Assembly (NCBI GenBank): GCA_023250885.1 | Contig: JAHEZV010000001.1 | Coordinates: forward strand, 1 to 64,000 | Length of the DNA stretch: 64,000 nt | Origin: Nitrososphaera sp. | Lineage (GTDB): Archaea > Thermoproteota > Nitrososphaeria > Nitrososphaerales > Nitrososphaeraceae | Direction of reading: 5' to 3' | In this document: positions 17,783 to 26,565 of the stretch, in pieces | How positions within the stretch are numbered: the first letter of the stretch is position 1 | How the letters are laid out: every line of letters starts with the position of its first letter | The notes under the pieces: model-generated | Told to the model about the DNA's origin: nothing | What the model saw: only the letters and a program-made list of their open reading frames with translations | Databases searched by the model: none | Translations under genes and position numbers: made by a program

Positions 17783-19224
17783 CTGGGCTCTGCGTGTATT
17801 GTCACGATTGATCCGGGATACTTTGCCCGTAACTGCTTCTCGACATCTGAAACACGCTCGTGGATCTGCTCTATCGTCATCTCGCTATTAAAGTCGCATG
17901 CAACATCTATTTTCAGGACGTTTCCTGCAGCCCTGTAGGTGGCAACCCTGCCGACCTTTTTGACGTCGCTTGTTCCTAGGATTATTTCCCTTATCGAGTC
18001 TTGCATTTTGCCATCGGCAACCGGCTCAATTCCGTTTATCTCGGGCATTAGAGGTTCTAGGTGCACGGTGATAGTCTCGGCACCTTTCAGTCGGCCTCTT
18101 ATCGAGTCTTCAACTGAGTTGGCTATTGAGTGGGCCTCTGCGAGCGTTGCCGATCTATTGACCTGGATGTGGAGTGAGACGCCCATCGAGTCAGTATTTC
18201 CAATTCTTGATACGAGGATGTTGTGCACGCCCTTTACCCCGCTTACTCCGGTCGCCGCCTTTTCAATTATTGATTCAGGTGGCAGGTCTGCGCTGCCTGT
18301 CGGCTCAAAATGCACGGTGATATTGCTTGGCTTGACGTCCAGACCCGAGCCTACCAAGCTCTTGGCGATGTTGCTTTCTACTTGCGCGCTGATGCCATGC
18401 GCGTTTTCAAAACTTATTTCAGCAGGCAGCGTGATGGTGGCTTCGACGAAAATTTCTCTCCCGACGCGGCGCATCTTGATGTCGTCACTTCCGAGCACGC
18501 CTTCGGTACCGTTTGCAACCTGCCTTACACTTGCAACCAGCTTTGGCGATATCACGTCTGTTAGCTCCATCGCATTCTGGTACGCAAACCTGCTGCTGAG
18601 GTATGCAAGGAAGCCTCCGAGTATGATGGCTGCAATAGAGTCGCCATGACCAAAGCCGGCAGTGACGAGCCACAGACCCACAAGCGCGATGCTCGTTGAA
18701 GCAAGGTCGGCAAATGCGTGATAAAAGTCTGCCTTCAGGGCCGTAGTGCCGGCTGTTGGGGTGGCAGTCTTTTTCATTGCCCTGCCAAGCACGGTTATCC
18801 TAAAGCCGTCTACCCCCAGCGTATAAATCACCGCGGCAAAGCCTATCATGCCGGGGTTGACCAGAGGAGCTGATCCTGCAGAAGCTATCCTGGCGGTGGC
18901 TTCATAGATGAAAAATATCGCGACGACAAATAGCGCGGTGCCGCCAATAAACCCACCTATGGTTTCGATCTTGCCGTGGCCATAAGTGTGGTCGACGTCT
19001 CTCGGCTTGAGCGCAAGCGTGGCGGCGATTATCAGGATTGCGGTGACCACCACGTCAAGCAGGGCATGGGTACTGTCTGTTGTGAGGGCAAGGCTGTTTG
19101 TGAGAATGCCGGCGGCAAACTCGAAAACAAAAACAGAAGTGATAGCAACAAGCGACATTCGTAAGGCTTTTCTCTTGATGGCTCCAACATTGGCTGTTGT
19201 TAACTGCTCTGCCACTGTCAGCAA
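17779..19224 (-). CDS. Cation diffusion facilitator (CDF) transporter with extended C-terminal domain repeats
   Basis: N-terminal CDF membrane domain (DSTHALLDVV...DHTYGHGKIETIGGFI; DFYHAFADLASTSIALVGL) followed by three ZT-dimer-like repeats. Confidence 0.92.
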   Translation of the reverse strand: MLTVAEQLTTANVGAIKRKALRMSLVAITSVFVFEFAAGILTNSLALTTDSTHALLDVVVTAILIIAATLALKPRDVDHTYGHGKIETIGGFIGGTALFVVAIFFIYEATARIASAGSAPLVNPGMIGFAAVIYTLGVDGFRITVLGRAMKKTATPTAGTTALKADFYHAFADLASTSIALVGLWLVTAGFGHGDSIAAIILGGFLAYLSSRFAYQNAMELTDVISPKLVASVRQVANGTEGVLGSDDIKMRRVGREIFVEATITLPAEISFENAHGISAQVESNIAKSLVGSGLDVKPSNITVHFEPTGSADLPPESIIEKAATGVSGVKGVHNILVSRIGNTDSMGVSLHIQVNRSATLAEAHSIANSVEDSIRGRLKGAETITVHLEPLMPEINGIEPVADGKMQDSIREIILGTSDVKKVGRVATYRAAGNVLKIDVACDFNSEMTIEQIHERVSDVEKQLRAKYPGSIVTIHAEPS

Positions 19225-19311
19225 AATAGGGCAGAATTTGTTATTTAGGCATTTGTGTTTCCACTAGCTACCAAAATTATGACAAGCTAATTTCAAAAAT
19301 AAGGTGTGAAT

Positions 19312-20214
19312 CTAATTCAAGTCAAGCTGACTCTTTAGATTCTTGTATCTGTTTCTGACGGTCACTTCTGTAACTCCAGCTGCTTCTGCAATGTCTGTCT
19401 GTGTCCTGCTCTCGCCGGTGTTAAGGCATGCAAGGTACAGCACTGATGCCGCAAGTCCCATCGGATCCTTGCCGGCAGACATGCCGCTCTTTGTGACGCC
19501 TTTCATTATGGTCAGGGCAACGCGCTTTGTGCGCTCGCTCAAGTTGGCTCTGTTTGCCACCCTGACGATGCATTTCATCGGATCGATCATTGGGATCTTG
19601 AGGTCAAGCTCCATCACGACGAGCCGGTATATCCTCGCCAGATCCTTGCGCTTCATGTTGCCAATTTCTGCGATGTCCTTCAATGTCCTGGACGCGCCGG
19701 TTTCCCTGCACGCGATGTAAAGCGATGCGCCAACCATGGCCGATATCGTTCTTCCCCTGACAAGGCCGCGTTCCTGCGCCTTTCTGTAAATGTATGCGGT
19801 TTTTTCGATTACCGCGTCTGAAACGCCAAGCTTGTCCTTGAGCCTGTCAAGCTCAGAGAACGCCTGACGTAGGTTCCTGTCTGTGGGCGAGTGAGCCTGT
19901 GTGCGAAAGTCCCAGGCTCTGAGCCTGCCCATCGTCGAGCGCATCGCTACGTCCAGCGCGCGTCCGCTGGCATCTTTGTCTGTTCTACCGATTACCGTAG
20001 AGAGACCCATGTCGTGGCGAGCCAGAGAGCTTGGAATTCCTGTTCTGCTTCTGTCGTTTGCTTCTTCAGTTGTAAAAGCGCGCCATTCCGGGCGGCTTTC
20101 CTGAACTTTGTCTGACAGCACAAGTCCGCAATTCCTGCAAATGATTTCGCCCGATTCAGGGTCTGTGACCGTCTGACCGGATTTGCACATACTACACAAT
20201 ATTGCCGTTTGCAT
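19312..20214 (-). CDS. tfb: Transcription initiation factor IIB
   Basis: CSMCKSGQTVTDPESGEIICRNCGLVLSDK zinc ribbon and two cyclin-like repeats. Confidence 0.96.
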   Translation of the reverse strand: MQTAILCSMCKSGQTVTDPESGEIICRNCGLVLSDKVQESRPEWRAFTTEEANDRSRTGIPSSLARHDMGLSTVIGRTDKDASGRALDVAMRSTMGRLRAWDFRTQAHSPTDRNLRQAFSELDRLKDKLGVSDAVIEKTAYIYRKAQERGLVRGRTISAMVGASLYIACRETGASRTLKDIAEIGNMKRKDLARIYRLVVMELDLKIPMIDPMKCIVRVANRANLSERTKRVALTIMKGVTKSGMSAGKDPMGLAASVLYLACLNTGESRTQTDIAEAAGVTEVTVRNRYKNLKSQLDLN

Positions 20215-20521
20215 TTATCTAGAACGAGGTAATATTATTATCGTGAATCAAACTAATAAATAATACTGATCAAGAAATATCTCCAAAATAGCCTCATTAT
20301 TGAACAGAATTCATACAATTAGCTAGTTTCCTATAAATTCATCAAAATATGATCCTCGATAACTACGTTTCTACATTGCACGAAATGTAATTCCTAGGCG
20401 CAAAGGGAGTGCAAAACTCTGCTGCTACAGGTTTGCGATTAACCGGGCAAATCTTCCTAGCTGGACCGGCTTCCTCAGATCTGAAATTTTCTTGTCATTG
20501 AAGAACTCATAAAAACTCATA

Positions 20522-20653
20522 ATGCAAAAGGTGCTGGCTGTTGCCGCGATCTTGCTTGTTGCAAAATTGCCAGCAGTTTTTGCCAACGTAGGTGTCAGCG
20601 TGACTGAGCTTGTTATGACTACTAGCGCAGCACCACAGGCACTTTTTTGGTAA
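20522..20653 (+). CDS. Possible small exported peptide (43 aa)
   Basis: MQKVLAVAAILLVAKLPAVFANVGVSVTELVMTTSAAPQALFW: signal-peptide-like start, but overlaps the convergent gene end. Confidence 0.25.
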   Translation: MQKVLAVAAILLVAKLPAVFANVGVSVTELVMTTSAAPQALFW

Positions 20654-21032
20654 CATGCAACTTTTCAACTAATGTCAGATATTCCTGCACGTCTGCCGGC
20701 ATGTTCTTTATCCTTCCAATCATGTTGACAGACGAGTAGGGCATAATCTTGTTTTGCTTGCTTATGGGTGTTGGACCATAGAAAAAGCACAGCGCGCTTC
20801 CTTCGGGCCAATATGCAACATCCAGCAAGCTGACCACGGACTTTGCGTTTTCCTCCTTTACCTTGACAGGCGTCTCGTCCGTGTACAATTCGTCGCCCCA
20901 CCTGTTGATCGTGACCGTGATGGGCAGGCCACCAATTATCGCCATTACGGTCTTTGGCGACTGCGAGTCGTCAAGTTCTATCGCAACCTTCTCGTGCAGC
21001 TCAGAAAACTCGAGTGATACTGCCTTCTTCAC
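20622..21032 (-). CDS. Cyclophilin-like (TM1367-type) family protein
   Basis: INRWGDELYTDETPVKVKEENAKSVVSLLDVAYWPEGSALCFFYGPTPIS resembles cyclophilin-like TM1367 proteins. Confidence 0.7.
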   Translation of the reverse strand: MKKAVSLEFSELHEKVAIELDDSQSPKTVMAIIGGLPITVTINRWGDELYTDETPVKVKEENAKSVVSLLDVAYWPEGSALCFFYGPTPISKQNKIMPYSSVNMIGRIKNMPADVQEYLTLVEKLHVTKKVPVVLR

Positions 21033-21060
21033 CTTGAAGATAATGGGAAGCGGGGTTTTT

Positions 21061-21609
21061 CTATGTTGTTCCTATAGCTGATGCTGAAGCAACCTGCCGT
21101 ACAACTTTCTGAAATGGCATGGAATAGTCCGGTAGGTTCAGTGCCACGGTCTTGTTCTTGTGTATGGCATATGTCCTGCCATCGTAGGTGCATTTTATTA
21201 TCGGGAGGACGCTCATGTCCGCGACAATGTCTGCGACCTTGTAGTATTCAAGGAGCTTGCGGCTTTCGTAGACGGTCTCGTTCTTTCTCCTGAACCTCTT
21301 TTTGCTCATGAACTTGAATGCAAGAATGATATGCCTTTCTGGGTATTTGCCAAACATGTTGCGCATCAAAAGGCAGCGCTCGATCTGGTCCTGCGGCACG
21401 TACAGTATGTCGTTAGTGCCGGATTTGGCTTCAATAATCAGCAGTACGCCGTCGGTGTTGTTGACTGCGACAATATCAGGCAGACCGGTGCTGGAGCCGC
21501 CCAGCCGCCGAGCGTGCCAAACTCTGTTGTTCAGTCTCTGGACAAGTGTGTGTTCATAGTTGTAGCCTCTGCTGCGGCGAATATTTCCCAAACAGCTAGC
21601 GTTGAACAT
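21061..21609 (-). CDS. hjc: Holliday junction resolvase Hjc-like
   Basis: RRSRGYNYEHTLVQRLNN...ARRLGGSSTGLPDIVAVNNTDGVLLIIEAKSG nuclease core. Confidence 0.85.
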   Translation of the reverse strand: MFNASCLGNIRRSRGYNYEHTLVQRLNNRVWHARRLGGSSTGLPDIVAVNNTDGVLLIIEAKSGTNDILYVPQDQIERCLLMRNMFGKYPERHIILAFKFMSKKRFRRKNETVYESRKLLEYYKVADIVADMSVLPIIKCTYDGRTYAIHKNKTVALNLPDYSMPFQKVVRQVASASAIGTT

Positions 21610-21672
21610 TTCATATCTTTAAAGTTTGTCAGAGGCAAGTGTTTTTATTGAAAACTGCAGCTCCATAACCAT

Positions 21673-22287
21673 ATGTCAAGTATACGGGGCTCACTTGAAG
21701 AGATAGACAAAAGCCTCAAGGACGTGCAGGAGAGGCGCGAAAAGCTGATCAAGGGCACTCGCGACGTTGTGATGCTGTGCAGCAAGTCAATAGTTGCATT
21801 GCACCACGGTCAAATTAACGATGCAAAGAACAAGATGGAGGAAGCAAAGGCAATGCTTGAAGAATTTCGCAAATACACAAAGGAAGACCTCTACCGCTAC
21901 ATCTCGGTGGCAGAGCAAGAGCTAGTCGAAGCTTACGCGCTTAGAGCAGTGATGGAAAACGCGTCCATCCCCATGATGCAGGAGCTGAACGTCACAGGTC
22001 CGTCCTACCTCACTGGCCTACTTGACTGCGTCGGCGAGATAAAGCGCCTTGTGTACGACAGGATGCGATCTGGGAACGAAAAGGACGCAGAAAAATTGTT
22101 TGCGACAATGGAAGCGATCTACAACGCGATTTACCCCTTTGCCGTCTATGACAATATTGTGTCCGGCCTGCGCAAAAAGCTTGACGTGGCAAGGATGCTC
22201 ATTGAAGACATCAGGGCGATTGTCACCGAGGAGAGCAGGAGAAAGGCGCTCATTGACGCGATTGATAGTCTAGAAAAACGCAGCTGA
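21673..22287 (+). CDS. Translin family protein
   Basis: Helical translin-like signature (GSLEEIDKSLKDVQERREKLIKGTRDVVMLCSKSIVALHHG...YLTGLLDCVGEIKRLVYD). Confidence 0.75.
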   Translation: MSSIRGSLEEIDKSLKDVQERREKLIKGTRDVVMLCSKSIVALHHGQINDAKNKMEEAKAMLEEFRKYTKEDLYRYISVAEQELVEAYALRAVMENASIPMMQELNVTGPSYLTGLLDCVGEIKRLVYDRMRSGNEKDAEKLFATMEAIYNAIYPFAVYDNIVSGLRKKLDVARMLIEDIRAIVTEESRRKALIDAIDSLEKRS

Positions 22288-22339
22288 AACTCATACATCT
22301 TTAGATTCCCGATCCGGCAGCAGTGACTGAACGTTAAAG

Positions 22340-22680
22340 GTGGTAGCCGGCTGCATTGCAGACTGGGGCAAAAGAGCAGCGGCCTGCAAAGGCAGGGCAG
22401 AGGGCCTGGAACGTTCCGTGAAGCAGCTGAGGGAGTGCCTCGACGCCGCGTCTCCAGACTCGGAGAAAGTCGATCTTGAAAGCGACAAGGTGAACTACAT
22501 GCTCTCGTCGGTGTTCTTCCTTGCAAACCGGCTGTCAAAGGCTAGCCAGGTGCTGGCAGAGTTTGACAAGGTGATGAGCAACATTGAAAAGGTGGGCAAA
22601 GCCCGCCATCAAGAGGGTGAAAACCGGCAGCTATACACAAAATTCCATAAAAAGCTTGACGGAGCACTGGCAAATACTTT
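22340..22680 (+). CDS. Hypothetical helical protein; 3' end unclear
   Basis: Coding-like to ~22680 (GLERSVKQLRECLDAASPDSEKVDLESDKVNYMLSSVFFLANRLSKASQVLAEFDKVM...); the ORF then runs antisense through 22680-23039. Confidence 0.5.
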
Positions 22681-23039
22681 TAGCTTGTTCCTTTTTCAAA
22701 ACGCTCGTACACTTCTGGGTTTGCCAGCAGCCAGCCATAATGGCTTTCGTTGTGGATATAGCGCACTTCACGGACTCTGGGAACAATGTTGCGCTTTCGC
22801 AATCCAAGCACGAATTCGCCCTGAAAAGCAAGTCCTATCCGCTTTGCCTTGGCGGTCGATTTCGGGTCTCTTGGCAAGAGGATGCGGCAGCTAAACCTGC
22901 CCTGCGACTCTTGCAGGACATAAGCTTCGACCATCCTATCGACTGCATGCCGGATGTCAGATGCCTCTCGTATGTCGATTGTCTCTAGCACTGGGAATTT
23001 TGCGTAAGGTAAGGTAGGATGTCCAGACATGATTGCCAC
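22680..23039 (-). CDS. Hypothetical protein
   Basis: Coding-like 119-aa ORF (AYVLQESQGRFSCRILLPRDPKSTAKAKRIGLAFQGEFVLGLRKRNIVPRVREVRYIHNESHYGWLLANPEVYERF). Confidence 0.6.
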   Translation of the reverse strand: MAIMSGHPTLPYAKFPVLETIDIREASDIRHAVDRMVEAYVLQESQGRFSCRILLPRDPKSTAKAKRIGLAFQGEFVLGLRKRNIVPRVREVRYIHNESHYGWLLANPEVYERFEKGTS

Positions 23040-23136
23040 TATGCAAAAAAGGTGTATATCAAATGAGATTTATTCTGTTCTGTTAGTTTGCGACAACCCG
23101 CTGATCACAAGCCAATTGGAAGCTGAGAATTGACTC

Positions 23137-24585
23137 TTACTTGTACTTCGTAAATGCATCCTCGAGGTGCCGCGTCAGGATCTTGTGCCAGTCGGGAAAG
23201 CCTTCTGGCGCGTCGGGGTAGTTGTAATAGTGGTCCACCAACACCTTGTTTATGCTGGCGCAGTACTTCAAGTCCTCAGCAAGTTTCTTATTCATAGCGC
23301 CCCGGATTATCATGCCGAGCTTTTCAACGGTGCCGAACTCCGGGTGCTCACCTTTTGTTATGTTGTCAATGTCCATCTTGCCCAAAAAGTGTTTCATGCC
23401 GTAGTCGATCTGATCGTTTGTCAGCCCCTGCAGCATTCTTCGGAAAACTTCGAGCCCGGCCGTCTTGTAGCCGTAGTCGTTGATAAAGTGCTTGTTGTAC
23501 TTCCAGAGACCTTTTTCGGAAGCGTCGCCACCCTGCAGCGCTTCAACGGCGTCCTTGCCAGCTAAGGTGGCTGCGATTATTGCAGGCCCTATGCCGCCTG
23601 CGTCAAGGGGCTTGGGCATCCACGCAGAGTCGCCGACCAGCATGTAGCCGTTTGCAACAAGGCAGTCGTTCTGCCGTCTTACCGACACCTGCCACGTACC
23701 CCACGCGTTGCCATCATCGCTGGCGCCTTCTGCCAAGCGCGGGTTTTTGATCACCGGGTTTACATCAACGTAGTCGTCTATGAGGGCCTTGAGGTCAGGA
23801 TGGACGCCCATGGCCTTGTTGCGAGCGTCAAATGCTTTTTGCTGCACGCCAAGGCCGATGTTGACTTTGCTCTTGCCCTTTGGGAAAACCCAGCCGTATC
23901 CGCCCGGCGCGAGCTTTTGATCGAGATGGATAATGCAGTAATCCGGATCGAAATACGTCTTGTTGTCATATGCAAGGTCGAAATTGTAGATGTACCTGCC
24001 TGTTGCTTCAAGATCGTCGCGGTCGATCCGGCGCTGGATGAACGACTTGATCGGGAGGTTTGTCCGCAAAACGGACGTTACACCGGTGCAGTCAACTACC
24101 AATTTTGCAGTTTTCTTGAACACTGTCTTGTTGTCAAGATCGTCGCCATCCACTCCGATCACGGTGTTGTTTTCAATAATTAGCGAGCGAAGCGCCACCC
24201 GCTCTTTTAACTCGACGCCGGCCTTTGTGGCATCCCTCAGCTGCCTCTGTGGCAGGAGCCGCCTGTTAAGGATGTAGCCCTCGCCGTCAAACGAAATGCC
24301 GGTTTCATGGTCAGGCGAGTAAGCGATCACGCCTTTGACGGGATGCTCGATTTCCGGGTATCCCCAGCTGATCTTGATCCTGTCTGTCATGTAGTCGACG
24401 GTGTTCTTGCCCACCGCGTCGCCGCATACCCAGCCGGAAACTGTTTTCTTGCCTTGTTGTAGAGTAGCGTTCCTGTCAATGACCAGGATCTTTAATGACT
24501 GGTTGGAATAGTATGCTGCCGATGACGCCACGATGAGGCCGGCAAGGCCACCGCCTGCCACAATAATGTCATAGTCACTTTTCAT
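23137..24585 (-). CDS. Geranylgeranyl reductase family (digeranylgeranylglycerophospholipid reductase)
   Basis: DIIVAGGGLAGLIVASSAA; YGWVFPKGKSKVNIGLGV; GYMLVGDSAWMPKPLDAGGIGPAI. Confidence 0.93.
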   Translation of the reverse strand: MKSDYDIIVAGGGLAGLIVASSAAYYSNQSLKILVIDRNATLQQGKKTVSGWVCGDAVGKNTVDYMTDRIKISWGYPEIEHPVKGVIAYSPDHETGISFDGEGYILNRRLLPQRQLRDATKAGVELKERVALRSLIIENNTVIGVDGDDLDNKTVFKKTAKLVVDCTGVTSVLRTNLPIKSFIQRRIDRDDLEATGRYIYNFDLAYDNKTYFDPDYCIIHLDQKLAPGGYGWVFPKGKSKVNIGLGVQQKAFDARNKAMGVHPDLKALIDDYVDVNPVIKNPRLAEGASDDGNAWGTWQVSVRRQNDCLVANGYMLVGDSAWMPKPLDAGGIGPAIIAATLAGKDAVEALQGGDASEKGLWKYNKHFINDYGYKTAGLEVFRRMLQGLTNDQIDYGMKHFLGKMDIDNITKGEHPEFGTVEKLGMIIRGAMNKKLAEDLKYCASINKVLVDHYYNYPDAPEGFPDWHKILTRHLEDAFTKYK

Positions 24586-24678
24586 CAGTTAGACAGGGCG
24601 TGAAGGCAAAAAACTCTATTTAAAGTGTTGCCGTCTAGGGAGAAAGGCAGAATAACAGTCGTGTGTTCAGACTTCTAG

Positions 24679-25380
24679 ATGCGCAGGCCGTTCATATTCT
24701 TCGATCTTGGCCAGACCCTGGTTGACGAATGGGACTTTATAGCCCACTTTGACCAGAAATTTCTGGAACTGCTGAACGGCTTTGGCGCAAGGATTGACCA
24801 GCGCAACTACCGCGCGGTGCGCGACAGTGCTATCCGCGACCGCAAGATAGGGCAAGGCGGCGTCAGGGAGCTTGTATTAGAGGTCTGCAGGATGCTTTCG
24901 CCCCCCGGCTATGAGAAGGTCATCGCAGCCAGGCTTGAGCCCCAGATAAAGCAGGGCAGGCGTGAACTCTTCCGTTTTTTCGACGACACGGAACCCACGC
25001 TGCAGGCGCTCTCAAAATATAGTGAAATGGGCTTAATAGCCAACCAATCAGAGGATATTCAGGGTTTGCTGGAAAAATCAGAGCTTGGCAGGTTCTTCAA
25101 GGTGCAGGCAATATCATTTTTTCTAAAATTGAAAAAGCCCGACCCAAGGATTTTCGAGCTTGCGCTAAAGCAGGCTGGGCGCCCTGCAAAGGACTGCATA
25201 ATGGTAGGTGACAGGCTTGACACAGACATATGCCCGGCCAGAATGCTTGGTATGACCACGATAAGGGTTACCGACTCGCTGTTCGCGCTGCAGGTTCCGG
25301 CGCAGGAAAGTGAGCATCCCACCTACACCGTGGCGCATCTGTCAGAAATCCCCAAGATAGTAGAAAGCATTATCAGTTGA
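24679..25380 (+). CDS. HAD-family hydrolase
   Basis: FIFFDLGQTLVDEWDF; GLIANQSED; KPDPRIFELAL; DCIMVGDRLDTDICPARMLGM. Confidence 0.9.
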   Translation: MRRPFIFFDLGQTLVDEWDFIAHFDQKFLELLNGFGARIDQRNYRAVRDSAIRDRKIGQGGVRELVLEVCRMLSPPGYEKVIAARLEPQIKQGRRELFRFFDDTEPTLQALSKYSEMGLIANQSEDIQGLLEKSELGRFFKVQAISFFLKLKKPDPRIFELALKQAGRPAKDCIMVGDRLDTDICPARMLGMTTIRVTDSLFALQVPAQESEHPTYTVAHLSEIPKIVESIIS

Positions 25381-25721
25381 TGCTGCAAACGTATTTTGTG
25401 CGCGCGATCATTAAAATGATAAAAAATGCCCACAGGCACCCTGCCAACCAAGCACTCCACTGCGTAGGCGCGCCGTTCTATGCGATTGGTCTTGCAATGA
25501 CATTCGGGTATTTTGCAGGAATGCAGACTGACCTCATCTCCGGCTTGGCAATGTGGCTTGCAGCGATAGCCATGTTTGTGTCCGGCCACAAGATAGAGAA
25601 CAATATCGGGTCGATGACGCCGGTGCTACTTTTCAGGCTGCTGTCAAAGGTTGTTCGCAATCTTGTCGCGCAGCGAGTCCATCTCCTGTGGGCTTGGTTT
25701 CGGCCTGTTCTTGAACATTGA
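25377..25721 (+). CDS. Mpo1-like/DUF962-type small membrane protein
   Basis: HRHPANQALHCVGAPFYAIGLAM...GLAMWLAAIAMFVSGHKIENN; C-terminus converges into the HIT gene. Confidence 0.6.
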   Translation: MMLQTYFVRAIIKMIKNAHRHPANQALHCVGAPFYAIGLAMTFGYFAGMQTDLISGLAMWLAAIAMFVSGHKIENNIGSMTPVLLFRLLSKVVRNLVAQRVHLLWAWFRPVLEH

Positions 25722-26072
25722 ATGGATGGCGCCGGCACCGTCGCCCCCCCTCCTCGGGACGATGTGAACGTGCATGTGTGGTATCTCCTGTCCCGCCTCA
25801 GTTCCATTGTGGATCGCGATTGTGGAAGCGTTTGCCTGCGACCCTACCTCCACTGCGCCGGCAACCTTCCACGTGATTTCAAAGACTGCCATCGCGTCCT
25901 GCTCGCTCATGTCCTGGACCTTGGCATAATGTGACTTTGGGATTACAAGCGTGTGGCCCGCGGCAAGGGGAAAGGCGTCGAGAAGTGCAATCACCCTTTC
26001 ATTCTGCATTACTACCCTTGCAGGTATCCTGCCGCCGACGATCTTGCAAAAGATGCAGTTTTCGTCTTGCAT
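25644..26072 (-). CDS. HIT family protein
   Basis: CIFCKIVGGRIPARVVMQNERVIALLDAFPLAAGHTLVIPKSHY...GQEIPHMHVHIVPR. Confidence 0.95.
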   Translation of the reverse strand: MQDENCIFCKIVGGRIPARVVMQNERVIALLDAFPLAAGHTLVIPKSHYAKVQDMSEQDAMAVFEITWKVAGAVEVGSQANASTIAIHNGTEAGQEIPHMHVHIVPRRGGDGAGAIHSMFKNRPKPSPQEMDSLRDKIANNL

Positions 26073-26100
26073 GGATGCCCTGCTTTATTTTGGTATATTA

Positions 26101-26500
26101 TCATTGCAGCGCGGGCAGAGTGAATGACAATGTCGCGCCCCCGCTCTCTGTTGTTTTCTCCCGATATCCTGCTGTCGTGGGCCTCTATGATGCTCTTTGA
26201 GATGAACAACCCAAGGCCCGTGCCCCTGGTGAATTTTGTGGCAAATTTCATCATCTCTTCGCAATGATCAACCTTGCTCTTGGTGATTTCTGTGATAAAC
26301 CTCACCGTCACTCCCCGGTTCTGGAGCCGGGCGTACCCTTCTGCCACCATTTTATTTGCCAGAATCACTAAGGGCCCGTTGACATCGATGCACAGGTTGA
26401 ATGTTTCTTGCACGCGATATAAAACCTGCAGAGACTTCCGTTCGATATCTTTTGCCCACTCCCTTACCTCTGTTTTTTCCTTGTCACAGATTAGTGTCAC
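26101..26500 (-). pseudogene. Sensor histidine kinase remnant: internal deletion plus 3' frameshift
   Basis: N-terminal sensor-like segment joins directly to FATKFTRGTGLGLFISKSIIEAH (G2 box); phosphoacceptor and N-box absent; expected C-terminus SGGATLSFTLPALQ* is in another frame ending at 26101. Confidence 0.75.
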
Positions 26501-26565
26501 GGTGTTCGAGGGTAAACGCAGGTATACCCATATAAAATCTGGCTAAAGATTACATATGACATTGG

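Noticed and set aside
22680-22894. C-terminal extension of the 22340 ORF
   Set aside because: Runs antisense through the better-supported 22680-23039 gene; composition changes at ~22680.
26012-26100. 3' extension of the histidine-kinase ORF into the HIT gene
   Set aside because: Out-of-frame extension after a frameshift; the expected kinase C-terminus SGGATLSFTLPALQ* ends at 26101.
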